In this document: positions 7,710-16,137 of the stretch, one piece after another
Layout: each line of letters begins with the position of its first letter
Position numbering within the stretch: position 1 is the first letter of the stretch
Assembly (NCBI RefSeq): GCF_008932115.1
Contig: NZ_CP044543.1
Span: 496,001 to 560,000, forward strand
Reading direction: 5' to 3'
DNA from: Bradyrhizobium betae
GTDB lineage: Bacteria; Pseudomonadota; Alphaproteobacteria; Rhizobiales; Xanthobacteraceae
DNA length: 64,000 nt
Notes under the pieces: generated by a model
Seen by the model: only the letters and a program-made list of their open reading frames with translations
What the model was told of the DNA's origin: nothing
Databases searched by the model: none
Translations under genes and position numbers: made by a program

Positions 7710-8667
7710 GCGGACACGTACCAGATGCGAAGATCTGGTTCGCGGGCATCGTCTTCTTCGGCCTCGTTGGCGTCGTCGGCTACAGCCTGCCGCACCTCCA
7801 GGCTGCGGCGCCCGTCGAAGCAGCCGCCGAAACGATCGCCAAGCCCGCGCCGCAGGCCTTCAGGCCGCCGCTCGACGCAGAGCCCACCGACGACAAATTC
7901 GGTGAAATGGTGCGGCTTGGCGAGCGGATCTTCAACGACACGGCAGCGAACGCCGGCGAATTCGTTGGCAACGACCTGCGTTGTGCCAACTGTCACCTCG
8001 ACGGTGGCCGTCTTCCGAACTCGGCGCCTCTGTGGGCCGCGTTCGTGAACTTCCCAACCTACAGACCGAAGAATGACCACGTGAATACCTTCGCGGAGCG
8101 GCTCCAGGGCTGCTTCAATTACAGCATGAACGGCAAGGCCCCCCGCTCGGCGACAAGGTGCTGGTGGCCCTGGAAAGCTACGCGGCCTACCTTGCGAAGG
8201 GCGCGCGCGTCGGCGACAACCTTCCTGGCCGCGGATACCTGAAGCTCGCCAAGCCTCCGGAGCTCGACGTCGCGCGTGGCGAGCAGGTTTACGCCGCCAA
8301 ATGCGCAGTGTGCCACGGCGGCGGCGGCGAGGGCCAGGTGACCGCCGACGGAGATGTCGTCTTCCCGCCCCTATGGGGATCGCGTTCTTACAATTGGGGG
8401 GCAGGCATGAGCTCCGTCACGAACGCCGCGGGCTTCATCAAAGCCAACATGCCGTTGAGCCAGGGCGGCACTTTGAACGATGAAGATGTCTGGGCGGTGG
8501 CGGCCTACATCGACAGCCGCGAGCGTCCGCAGGATCCGCGCTTCAGCGGTTCCGTCGCCGAGACGCGCAAGGCTCATCACGACAGCGACTACGACTTCTA
8601 CGGCAAGATGGTGGATGGCCGACTGCTCGGCGAGAATTCGCCGCCCTCCGGCACCGTGCCGCGATGA
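7706..8667 (+). pseudogene. tsdA: TsdA-like thiosulfate dehydrogenase (diheme cytochrome c), frameshifted
   Basis: Two overlapping frames make one protein of about 320 residues. The first has an N-terminal TM/signal anchor, CANCH (93-97), the FPTYRPKNDHVNTFAERLQGCF segment (key residues Tyr, Arg, Cys136) and YSMNGKAP. Homology then continues one frame over (VLVALESYAAYLAKG) with a second heme motif CAVCH and PPLWG. The Cys of RLQGCF sits where TsdA has the unusual Cys axial ligand to heme 1. The break is at a run of six C at 8139-8144; one more C restores the frame. TsdA oxidises two thiosulfates to tetrathionate in the periplasm. Homopolymer location makes sequencing error or very recent inactivation plausible. 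Confidence 0.82.
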
Positions 8668-8733
8668 GCCGCCCGCGGCACAACGGCTTACCGAGCGGCA
8701 CGAACTGAGAACCGGCGCGCTGGTATCGCCTTC

Positions 8734-9618
8734 TTAAAGACCGAGTTCAGCGTCGCCCCTCATTTTCACGGGAATCTGCAGGTAATGCACGCCATTGGCC
8801 TGCTTGGGCGGGAATTTCCCCGCCCGGATATTGACCTGGATCGAGGGCAGGAGAAGACGCGGCGCGGCGAGCGTGGCATCGCGCTTGGAGCGCATGCCCA
8901 CGAACTCGTCCTCGGTCACGCCTTCCTTCACGTGTACGTTTTTGTTGCGCTGCTCCGCGACTGTGGTCTCCCAGGCGTATTCGTCACGACCTGGGGCCTT
9001 GTAGTCGTGGCACATGAACAGCCGGGTCTCGGGAGCCAGTGCGAGCAGCCGCCTGATCGAGCGGTACAATCGCTGAGCATCGCCCCCAGGAAAGTCGGCG
9101 CGCGCCGTGCCGTAGTCTGGCATGAAGATCGTGTCGCCGACAAACACCGCATCGCCGATCTTGTAGGAAATGTCTGCCGGTGTGTGACCGGGCGTGTGCA
9201 GAACTTCGACGTCGAGCTCACCTAACAGGAAATGCTCGCCGTCCTTGAAGAGGTGGTCGAAGTCGCTGCCGTCCGTCGCCAAATCGGTTGCGTTGAAGAC
9301 CGGCCGAAAGATTCGCTGTACGTCCCTGATGTACTCGCCGATGCCGATCCGAGCGCCGGTCTTCGCCTTGATGTACGGCGCCCCGGACAGATGATCGGCG
9401 TGAGCATGTGTTTCCAACACCCAGATGACGCGATAGCCCGCCTCCTCGGCCGTGTGAAGAATGGCCCTGACGGAACGCGTATCGACCGCGCCCGAATTGT
9501 GGTCGTAATCGAGCACGGGATCGATGACGGCGGCTGCCTGGGTCGCCGGATCGGCAACCAGATAGCTGATCGTATTCGTCGGCTCGTCGAAAAAGGCCCT
9601 GATGATCGGCTTCGCCAT
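8734..9618 (-). CDS. Persulfide dioxygenase, metallo-beta-lactamase fold (ETHE1/Blh-like)
   Basis: 294 residues from the ATG at 9618, which has AGGAG upstream. The metal site is in THAHADH (H71, H73, D75, H76), with further ligands in LHTPGHTPADIS, GDTIFMPDYGTARADFPGGD and MCHDY. This is the pattern of ETHE1-type persulfide dioxygenases, which convert glutathione persulfide to sulfite with O2 and a mononuclear iron. It is transcribed away from the ArsR gene, with the palindromic operator between them. This is the arrangement of the bigR-blh loci of rhizobia and xanthomonads. The rhodanese and TauE genes across the operator supply sulfite use and export. Unlike some Blh proteins it has no fused rhodanese domain. 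Confidence 0.9.
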   Translation of the reverse strand: MAKPIIRAFFDEPTNTISYLVADPATQAAAVIDPVLDYDHNSGAVDTRSVRAILHTAEEAGYRVIWVLETHAHADHLSGAPYIKAKTGARIGIGEYIRDVQRIFRPVFNATDLATDGSDFDHLFKDGEHFLLGELDVEVLHTPGHTPADISYKIGDAVFVGDTIFMPDYGTARADFPGGDAQRLYRSIRRLLALAPETRLFMCHDYKAPGRDEYAWETTVAEQRNKNVHVKEGVTEDEFVGMRSKRDATLAAPRLLLPSIQVNIRAGKFPPKQANGVHYLQIPVKMRGDAELGL

Positions 9619-9664
9619 CGCCTCACTCCTATCTCGTTTCGATGCCTCGGTTCTTGACAGACAT

Positions 9665-9696
9665 ATTAGCATTTCCTAATTTAGCAATATCTAAAT
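9665..9696. promoter_or_regulatory. ArsR/BigR-type operator: two overlapping inverted repeats
   Basis: In an A+T-rich island within GC-rich DNA, ATTAG-N6-CTAAT (9665-9680) is followed by ATTTAG-N6-CTAAAT (9679-9696). Both are perfect TTAG-N6-CTAA inverted repeats with centres 15 bp apart. They sit between the divergent persulfide dioxygenase and ArsR genes, ending 16 bp before the ArsR start, so binding would cover both promoters. Confidence 0.75.
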
Positions 9697-9712
9697 AACA
9701 TGTGAGGCAGAT

Positions 9713-10039
9713 GTGCCGACGGTCGTCTTCAACTCGCAAAGCGTCGAAAACGCCGCCCAGGAAATCGCAACCCTGTTGCGAGCCGTGGCAAACGAGCGGC
9801 GGCTGCTTATCCTTTGTAGGCTCGTGGAACTAGGAGAGGCGAGCGTGAACTCCCTCGCCGATGCCATCGGCCTGTCCCAGTCGGCGCTGTCGCAGCACCT
9901 AGGGAAGATGCGTGACGAAGGCCTGGTGACCTACCGCCGCGAAAGCCAGACCTCTTGGTACCGGATCGCCGACGCGCGCATCGAGCGGCTCTTGGCAACC
10001 CTGCACGAACTGTACTGCAAACCGACCAAACGACGTTGA
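9713..10039 (+). CDS. ArsR-family repressor with two-cysteine persulfide sensor pair (BigR/SqrR-like)
   Basis: 108 residues, GTG start with GAGGCAG upstream. Winged helix-turn-helix with recognition region LSQSALSQHLGKMRDEGLV and wing YRRESQTSWYRI. Only two cysteines are present: C35 (LLILC) at the start of helix 2 and C102 (ELYC) near the C-terminus. They are 67 residues apart, the geometry of the dithiol pair in BigR and SqrR, which form polysulfide bridges and release DNA when persulfides rise. No ArsR-type metal motif (CVC) is seen. It should repress both the dioxygenase and its own operon through the inverted repeats at 9665-9696. Confidence 0.9.
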   Translation: MPTVVFNSQSVENAAQEIATLLRAVANERRLLILCRLVELGEASVNSLADAIGLSQSALSQHLGKMRDEGLVTYRRESQTSWYRIADARIERLLATLHELYCKPTKRR

Positions 10040-10052
10040 ACAGGAGCAGACC

Positions 10053-10358
10053 ATGTCACTTCCGAAAATCGATCCCGCGACCGCGCGCCACCTCGTCAAT
10101 CAGGGCGCGATCCTCGTCGATATCCGCGAAGCAGAGGAATTCGCTCGCGAGAACATTGTCGGCGCTTACCATCTTCCGCTGTCCAGATTGCACGAAGCGG
10201 CTTTGGCTTTGAAAGCTGGAAAAGCCTTGATCTTCCACTGCAAGAGCGGCGCTAGGACTTCAATGAACGCCGCCCGTCTCGCAGCGAAAGTGAACGGCGC
10301 TTGCGAAGCCTACATTCTTGACGGTGGGCTGGACGCCTGGAAGCGATCGGCCGGCTGA
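10053..10358 (+). CDS. Single-domain rhodanese sulfurtransferase
   Basis: 101 residues, start 13 bp after the ArsR stop and preceded by AGGAG. Rhodanese fold with VDIREAEEFARENIVGA near the N-terminus and catalytic Cys63 in FHCKSGARTS. Rhodaneses move sulfane sulfur between thiosulfate, glutathione persulfide and acceptors. Beside a persulfide dioxygenase the likely job is making thiosulfate from glutathione persulfide and sulfite, or the reverse. Thiosulfate made this way would be the substrate of the TsdA system just upstream once it reaches the periplasm. Part of the ArsR operon. Confidence 0.92.
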   Translation: MSLPKIDPATARHLVNQGAILVDIREAEEFARENIVGAYHLPLSRLHEAALALKAGKALIFHCKSGARTSMNAARLAAKVNGACEAYILDGGLDAWKRSAG

Positions 10359-10458
10359 CAGGCTGATGACTCCGTAGAAGCCCGCACGCCCGTAGGGTCT
10401 GCAGCACGTACTCGAGGCCAGGCCGCCGTCCCGCAAGGACCGACCTTGGAGTTCCGCA

Positions 10459-11241
10459 ATGCAATCACTGTTGACGCAAGCCGCCCTCTCGGCGGCTTCC
10501 GGCTCTGTCGTCGGCTTCTCGCTCGGTCTTGTGGGCGGAGGCGGGTCGATCCTGGCTGTTCCACTTCTGGTGTACGTCGTCGGTGTAAACGATCCGCACG
10601 TGGCCATCGGGACGAGCGCGATCGCCGTGGCGGTCAATGCCGGCGCCAACCTCGCAGCACATGCGCGCAGCGGCAATGTGAAATGGCGCTGCGCCACGAC
10701 TTTTGCCGTCGCCGGCGTTGCCGGGGCCTACTTCGGGTCCACCCTCGGCAAGATCATGGACGGGCAACGACTGCTCGTCCTTTTCGCCGTGTTGATGATT
10801 GTCGTCGGCGGATTGATGCTGCGCAACCGCGCTCACGTCGGCAACTCGGCCGTCAGCTTGTCCAAGGAGAACCTCCCGAAACTGATCGCATCGGGTCTGG
10901 GCGTCGGTGTGCTGTCCGGATTCTTCGGGATTGGCGGGGGATTTCTCATCGTCCCTGCGCTCATGCTTGCGACCGGCATGCCTATGCTCAATGCCGTCGG
11001 CTCGTCGCTGGTCTCGGTGACGGCATTCGGACTGACCACTGCCGCGAATTACGCCCTTTCCGGGCTGATCGACTGGCAGATCGCCTTCCTCTTCATCGCA
11101 GGCGGAATCTTTGGCGGGTTGATCGGGGCGCGGTTGGCGAAGTCGCTCGACTCCCATCGGGGTGCTTTGACCTTCGTCTTCGCGGGGCTGATATTCGCGG
11201 TCGCCGTTTACATCCTGTTCCGCTACCTATCGCCGACTTAA
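10459..11241 (+). CDS. TauE/SafE-family sulfite/organosulfonate exporter
   Basis: 260 residues, eight predicted membrane segments in two repeats. The glycine-rich TauE motifs are GFSLGLVGGGGSILAVPLL at the start of the first half and GVLSGFFGIGGGFLIVPAL at the start of the second. Start set by TTGGAG upstream. It is third in the ArsR-rhodanese-TauE operon, where such permeases remove the sulfite made by persulfide dioxygenase. A second TauE-family gene at 32032 has no sulfur neighbours. Direction and exact substrate are inferred from context. Confidence 0.88.
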   Translation: MQSLLTQAALSAASGSVVGFSLGLVGGGGSILAVPLLVYVVGVNDPHVAIGTSAIAVAVNAGANLAAHARSGNVKWRCATTFAVAGVAGAYFGSTLGKIMDGQRLLVLFAVLMIVVGGLMLRNRAHVGNSAVSLSKENLPKLIASGLGVGVLSGFFGIGGGFLIVPALMLATGMPMLNAVGSSLVSVTAFGLTTAANYALSGLIDWQIAFLFIAGGIFGGLIGARLAKSLDSHRGALTFVFAGLIFAVAVYILFRYLSPT

Positions 11242-11951
11242 GGCTGGTCGGTTTCTTCGCAGGCTGTTCATGCACTCTGGCCGGAGCGGGTTGGAGCCGG
11301 ATCACGCGGACCTACTCGGCATAGTGCGTGCAACAGGCGCAAAACTCGATACGGTCACCGCATTAACCATATCGTCCCAACGGGACTGGAATGTCTCCGC
11401 GCATATCCGCATATTAGACTAGGACTGGGAACGGCAGCACACAGCGCAGAGCAAAGCCATCCTGATTGACACCGATCCGACCTGATTATGACTTGAAGAA
11501 CGCCCTGAACCTTTTGGTCTGTGCCATTTGGCCGCCAAACTGGGTGAAAAGCTGTCAAGCGGCGTCAACTTCCATTGTTCCGGCCAGCTTGCTGTTCAGG
11601 GTCGCGCGAGACGGGCGCAATTCTCTCGGTCCGCCTCCTGGCCACGGCGTTTGGCATCGGCCGCCAACTATCAAGGATCGCTAACCGTAGAAGGCTTCAG
11701 TACGCTGTTAGCCAGAACGTTGCGCAAGCATGCTGGAGAAATCTGGCGCCCGGCCCCCCCATTTGCGTTCAATTAAGCTCGAATTGGAATGATGGTGCTC
11801 CAATCGAGGGGCTTGGCTTGCTGTCCAAAGAAGATTTCTTCGTATTCATTCAATTGCAAAACTTTCGGCGGCCTGGAAGGCCAGAGTAACTCGCATATCG
11901 ATCGCGAGCGGCGGCGGTGTATTGCGATGAGTTGTTGTAAGGCAGTTTCGG
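11242..11951. other. No recognisable gene (710 bp)
   Basis: Only short frames without family features or good ribosome sites are visible, and codon use is unlike the neighbouring genes. One minus-strand frame at 11773-11955 (60 codons) overlaps the next small gene's stop by ATGA and could be translated, but its sequence looks non-coding. Probably decayed accessory DNA. Confidence 0.5.
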
Positions 11952-12155
11952 TCATTCAGGTAGCCGCGATCCGGAAGACTGGAGCCAACCGCTGAGATGC
12001 GCGCCCGTCTCGGCAATTCTGACTCGCTTAAGCAGGGCCTCGCGCTCTGCTCCAGCGGGGAGCCCGCTGGCTTGGTCTCGCAGCCTTTTGGCCTGTTCGG
12101 CCATTCGATCTTCAAGGGAGCGGGTCTGTTGCACCCGGCGGCGCTTCTCGGTCAT
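11952..12155 (-). CDS. Small conserved hypothetical protein, charged helical
   Basis: 67 residues from the ATG at 12155, which has GGAG seven bases upstream. Starts MTEKRRRVQQTRSLEDRMAE, rich in Arg, Glu and Lys, predicted all-helical, with LRDQASGLPAG and a C-terminal AETGAHLSGWL stretch. It is the style of a small protein family common in Bradyrhizobium genomes (RLREQA...LP...AETA.H...WL). Function unknown. It stands alone in a gene-poor stretch. Confidence 0.6.
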   Translation of the reverse strand: MTEKRRRVQQTRSLEDRMAEQAKRLRDQASGLPAGAEREALLKRVRIAETGAHLSGWLQSSGSRLPE

Positions 12156-12575
12156 GGCGATAGGCTCCAAAGCCCCACCATCAACGTTCCAGCTCACTGA
12201 CGGTTCGAACAGCACGTAACGTCTTAACTTAGGAACCGGTAGGACAACCACTGCATTGAATCGCGCTGGCCCGCCGACCGAGCTGGCGGAGCGGCCCAGG
12301 CCTCCAGCCCCCAAAAGCCCCAAGCCGGGGCCGTCTCTCCGCGTAGGATATCGGAAAATACGTATGCGTTTCTCTCCCTTGATCGCGCCGGCCGATCGCC
12401 CAGATCGTAACATCCTTGAAGACTTCGGCGCCCGAGTGACGCGGCCTCACTTCTTGTAGAGAAGGAGCCTCAATTGTCGAGCCTGACGGCGGACCGAACC
12501 GACGCGACGACCGAACAACAGTCGTGCTCTCGTGGGCTAAGTTAGAAGCCGCTAACCGTACGGTCACGCAGTTGG
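12156..12575. other. No gene seen (420 bp)
   Basis: Intergenic between the small hypothetical and the outer-membrane protein gene. All frames are short or broken, and no RNA gene or hairpin with a T-tract is visible. Confidence 0.5.
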
Positions 12576-13457
12576 TCAGAAGTGGTAGTTCACGCCAATA
12601 CGCGCGACGTGAAAATCCGCCCGACCAAAATTGGCGTTGTAGCTAGCGAATGCCGTGCCTGCCCTTTTGAGCGTATTGGCGACCGAGTTCACCGAAGCAT
12701 TGCCGAGATCGACGTATAGATACTCGGCTTTGACCGTCCAGTTATGCGTCCACCGCCACTCGCCACCCGCGCCCGCGGTCCAGCCCGTCTTCACACTCGA
12801 AGTGGAGCCCGAAAAGCAGGTGACGTTGACCGCGCATAGAAACGAGCGTCCGGCCAAGTCGCCCAATAAACCGGCGGGCGGCGCTCCGTTGAACACGTAA
12901 CTGTCGGACAACATGACCCGACCATAGGCAAACCCGGCAGTGCCGTAGAGCAGCAGGTCTGGAGTGGCGAGCACTCCTAAGCGCGCGCGCACGGTGCCCC
13001 ACCAATCGATCTTCTCCTGGCCCGCGACGGTCTGAGTAAAGAAACCTGGCGCCGCCGTGGCCAGCACGCTTGTGCCGCTGCCGCTGCCCTTAATGTCAGA
13101 GCCGCTGAAGTCGGCCTCGACCCCGATGACCCAGCTGCGGTCGATCTGCAGATTGTAGCCCGCCTCGAGGCCGCCGGTAACACCACTGATATTTACGCGG
13201 TGGCTGGCAAACGGTTGCTCGCCAACAGCTCCGAGTCCGCCATTGACGAGGAGCGTGGCAATGGGATCGTTACCGACATAGGTGACCGTGCGGTCGCTCC
13301 AGCCGCCGCCGATCTGCCCGCCAACATAGAATCCCGTCCAGCTCGGCAGCGCAGTTATAGGCGGCGCCTTGAGCGGCATATCAGCAGCGTGGGCCGGAAG
13401 TCCAATTGCTAGCGCCAAACTGCTGAGGATGGCAGCAAAACCCAATGCGCGGTGCAT
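12576..13457 (-). CDS. Outer-membrane beta-barrel protein, Omp25/Omp31 family
   Basis: 293 residues. Signal peptide to AHA/AD, then the family opening DMPLKAPPITALPSWTGFYVGGQIGGG. Alternating beta strands follow, with IGVEADFSGSD, RARLGVL, YGTAGFAYG and KAEYLYVDLGN, ending in VARIGVNYHF. The terminal Phe is the BAM recognition residue. Small porin-like barrels of this kind are abundant in Rhizobiales. Divergent neighbours give no functional hint. Two related barrels lie at 49946 and 51350. Confidence 0.88.
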   Translation of the reverse strand: MHRALGFAAILSSLALAIGLPAHAADMPLKAPPITALPSWTGFYVGGQIGGGWSDRTVTYVGNDPIATLLVNGGLGAVGEQPFASHRVNISGVTGGLEAGYNLQIDRSWVIGVEADFSGSDIKGSGSGTSVLATAAPGFFTQTVAGQEKIDWWGTVRARLGVLATPDLLLYGTAGFAYGRVMLSDSYVFNGAPPAGLLGDLAGRSFLCAVNVTCFSGSTSSVKTGWTAGAGGEWRWTHNWTVKAEYLYVDLGNASVNSVANTLKRAGTAFASYNANFGRADFHVARIGVNYHF

Positions 13458-13623
13458 CCGACGGTCCCCATGAATCTAATCGCGGAAAATATCAGGCCGC
13501 GGTCATGCCGTCTGTGGCTTCAAAACCACACCGCCTGGAAGATTCCAAGCCAGTTAACTCAATACTTCATCTGTCCCTGGCGCGCCGCTTGTGCGCGGAT
13601 CGCTTGATCCAAGGTGCGGCTCT

Positions 13624-14410
13624 TCACGGCATCCACTCCAGCTGGCTCAAGAGCCAATCCGTCACCCTGCGCACTTCGCGCGCTGCTTCACCGTGCGGGT
13701 GATACTTCGTCACTCCGAGCCCCCGGAGGGCAGAGTCCTGATAATCGACGCGATACCCGAGGAAGGCGTCCACGATCTCGCCCAGCTCCTGGTGCCTCGC
13801 GAGCCACCCGCCAGCCGGGTGTTCATCGTCGCGGGCGTATGCGAGAAATCTCAAGCAAGAGCGCCTTGCCGTGAGTGGGCAGCTCAGCAACTTTTGCTGC
13901 TGCCACCCTGCTCTCGAATGCATCAAATATTTCTCGAAACTCGGGGGTGTCAGACAACGTCACTTGGTGCCCAAGGCAATACAACCCGCCAACTCGCCAG
14001 ATTTTAGACAAGTCGAACTCGGGGATTTTATCGTCCTTTGCCAATGCGTCCAAACATTGCTCGCATTCAGTGACGACATCGCGCTTTGTTGCAGCAATAG
14101 CGCCGATTTCAGCAAATTGAAGCCGCAACTCAAAAATATGCAGCATTTCCTCGGACGAGCCGAACTCGCGTTTATTGAATATGTTCTCTAGCTCATCCAC
14201 TACTGCTTTGTACTCGTCGTCTGTGAGGTCCCATCCGCGCCACGCGCGCAACCACACAGGTTCTGAGGCCGGGTCAGAATAATAGCGACCGCCGTCCAGC
14301 GCCTTAGCTGTCTCTTCTGGGTCGATCCAGCCCTCAAATAGAAGCGTCCGAACGTGTTCAAATGCCAATGGCGTTTCTTCGAGACGAAGGCCGCTGCATT
14401 TCTTCTCCAC
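13624..14410 (-). pseudogene. Hypothetical protein split by a frameshift
   Basis: A GTG at 14410 opens a 195-codon frame (VEKKCSGLRLEETPLAFEHV...) ending at 13823. A second frame to 13624 continues plausibly (RFLAYARDDEHPAGGWLARH...VTDWLLSQLEWMP). Joined near 13850 they make one acidic, Trp-rich soluble protein of about 260 residues. No family is recognised. Codon use is less GC-biased than the chromosome average here, fitting horizontally acquired DNA. The joining point (a CTTG at about 13853) needs read support. Confidence 0.5.
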
Positions 14411-14677
14411 TCTCGTTGCAGCGCTGTCATCGTCTCCATTTGCCGACGCCCCAAGGACCTCTCAGGAGCACCGCATAGTCAAAGTCACTGCCTTGATCGC
14501 AATAGTAATTTAGATAATCGATGACGTGCTTATTTGGGGTCAGTGACCGACGCCATAGTAGCCATTAATTGGTGCAGCAGTGAGAAATTGAAAAGATTTT
14601 GGCCGATTCCATTTAACGCTGTCGAAATCCGGCAAGTTTACTATCGATGAAAGTTACCACCAAATCGGGCTTCTATT

Positions 14678-14839
14678 ATGCTTATGGTCAAGCGCTTCAT
14701 CGAAGACGAAAGTGGTGCAACCGCTATCGAGTACGGGCTGATTGCGGCTGGAATCGCACTGGCAATCATAACAGTCGTCAACAATCTGGGCACTACGTTG
14801 AATGACAAGTTCGGATCGATTAGCAGCTCGCTTAAATAA
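14678..14839 (+). CDS. Flp/Fap-type pilin subunit
   Basis: 53 codons (or 51 from the second ATG at 14684). A short N-terminus MVKRFIEDESG is followed by ATAIEYGLIAAGIALAIITV and then NNLGTTLNDKFGSISSSLK. The G-A-T-A-I-E-Y motif with Glu and Tyr after the processing Gly, followed by a single hydrophobic helix, is diagnostic of Flp pilins assembled by the Tad machinery after prepilin peptidase cleavage. No tad/cpa genes are nearby, so it is an orphan copy. The Shine-Dalgarno is weak. Too short for standard ORF cutoffs. Confidence 0.85.
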   Translation: MLMVKRFIEDESGATAIEYGLIAAGIALAIITVVNNLGTTLNDKFGSISSSLK

Positions 14840-14912
14840 GGCCTCCAGTGCCCCTCACCGAAGACGATAATTCGGTGGCGGGTTCTAAGATGCTGCAGCA
14901 CCACATCGATTA

Positions 14913-15038
14913 TCAAGGCACGTTCCCGGCGGGCATATCTGCCGTCGCGAGCGGCGTGAATGGGCCACTACGAAGGGCGACTATCGCGACGAGTGCGAAA
15001 ACCAAAACAATGATAGCGCGTATGACGAGGCCCCTCAT
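14913..15038 (-). CDS. Possible small membrane protein (41 aa)
   Basis: MRGLVIRAIIVLVFALVAIV then ALRSGPFTPLATADMPAGNVP and a stop. It has one hydrophobic segment with positive N-terminus and a plausible signal-peptide-like cleavage after ATA. There is no clear Shine-Dalgarno. Convergent with the Flp pilin gene. Function unknown; could be chance. Confidence 0.35.
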   Translation of the reverse strand: MRGLVIRAIIVLVFALVAIVALRSGPFTPLATADMPAGNVP

Positions 15039-15153
15039 AGGGATCAACTCTAGGCAAGTCCCATCGACGCCATTGTGAATTAGGCCACAAGTGCAACTGT
15101 TGTTACTGCAACTGGCAGTACGCTAACCGAAACAAGAGCCTCGCAAAAAGAAA

Positions 15154-15177
15154 GGCCGCCCGAAGGCGGCCTTGTTT
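15154..15177. terminator. Rho-independent-type terminator
   Basis: GGCCGCC-CGAA-GGCGGCC followed by TTGTTT, preceded by AAA: a perfect 7-bp GC stem (9 with flanking A-T pairs) on a stable tetraloop. It would terminate plus-strand transcription coming from the Flp pilin side, and possibly both strands. Confidence 0.65.
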
Positions 15178-15483
15178 GAAGCGGCTACCGAGTTTCCCAC
15201 CTGTCGCCATGCCAATTAGACGAGGCTGAACGAAACCGACTGCTCTATCTCGCAGACCTTGGCACCGCGCTCTGTATGGCGGGATTGGCGGTCGCCATCC
15301 TCCAAAGCCTCGGAAGCATGTTCATCGGGTGACTTTTTGAAAGTTTGAAGCTTTCACCGTGCGGCGATTGAGGGTGCTCTAGTAGTGCGCGGGACACCGT
15401 CTTCTGCACAGTAGACGGGAAGCATCAAAAGGCGGACAGCTTGCGGTGCTGTCTTTGCAATCCAAAGAGGGCACGACGGAACG

Positions 15484-15521
15484 AAAGGCCTCAACCCCGC
15501 CAGCCCCGGGTTGGGGCCTTT
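15484..15521. terminator. Long hairpin, terminator-like
   Basis: 14-bp stem (AAAGGCCTCAACCC against GGGTTGGGGCCTTT, one G-T pair) with a 10-base loop. There is no long T-tract, but the A and T ends of the arms give a terminator-like shape on both strands. Confidence 0.5.
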
Positions 15522-15540
15522 CCATTCTCAGAAGCAAAAA

Positions 15541-15575
15541 CGCCGCCCGCTTAAATGACCGCGGGCGGCGGCTTT
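15541..15575. terminator. Perfect 10-bp GC hairpin
   Basis: CGCCGCCCGC, loop TTAAATGACC, GCGGGCGGCG, preceded by AAAAA and followed by GCTTT. With the adjacent 15484 hairpin it forms a double terminator-like element. Confidence 0.5.
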
Positions 15576-15707
15576 CCAGCTCCGGAAGGTGATGCAAAAT
15601 CCGGTAAGCCATTCTGGCACAAGTTGTGCCAAGATTTTGTGAAAGGACCGTTCGCAGGGCAAGTCTGCATACTGCGAACCGTGGCTGGGAAGAGGCCGCA
15701 AACCCGG

Positions 15708-15908
15708 TCACCCCAACTGTCTTGCGGGCCGCAAATCTGACGGTTGTACGGTGAGCCGATAGGCGACCTCGCTAGAGCCGTCGAAGATTTCCAGCACGCG
15801 GTCGCAAACCAGACATTTGTAATGCCCCGGCCGTCCTTTTCTGGACTCCAGTTCGATCCGCCGATAACCAGCAGAGCAATCAGGACAGGTCACGTCGCCC
15901 TTTTTCAT
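15708..15908 (-). CDS. Small zinc-ribbon-like protein with two CxxC pairs
   Basis: 66 residues from the ATG at 15908. MKKGDVTCPDCSAGYRRIEL and later YKCLVCDRVLEIFDGSSEV: two CxxC knuckles separated by about 26 residues, as in small zinc-ribbon proteins common in Bradyrhizobium. A longer frame upstream (to 16085) has no homology, so the internal start is preferred, although no good Shine-Dalgarno is visible. Function unknown; nucleic-acid or protein binding is possible. Confidence 0.65.
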   Translation of the reverse strand: MKKGDVTCPDCSAGYRRIELESRKGRPGHYKCLVCDRVLEIFDGSSEVAYRLTVQPSDLRPARQLG

Positions 15909-16137
15909 GTGACAATAGTGCGATGGACAGCCGCAGGTATCCAGACAAACTAGCACACTGCGAAACCCAACCTGACGCCACCCGCTGGCGGAAACCGGAA
16001 ATAACGCGGGTAGAATGCGATCATCCCGCGCTATAGCATTGCCGTGAAGCAGCGAAGTGTCCTGTGCACTTGGGAGGTGCATCACTCAGCCGAACCGTGG
16101 GTAAAGGCCACCCGAGGTGAGCGGTAACCTTCAATCC

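Larger units (their letters stand above)
15039..15707. other. Gene-free stretch with three strong hairpins
   Basis: About 670 bp with no convincing gene. It holds the hairpins at 15154, 15484 and 15541. A remnant frame at about 15215-15330 would read EAERNRLLYLADLGTALCMA but has no start codon in frame. Confidence 0.5.

Noticed and set aside
8130-8160. Programmed ribosomal frameshift in tsdA
   Set aside because: No slippery heptamer with downstream pseudoknot is evident. A plain one-base loss in a C run explains it better.
11466-11776. Gene in the 11.5-11.8 kb stretch
   Set aside because: Several overlapping short frames of similar length, no ribosome site, no recognisable motif; treated as non-coding.
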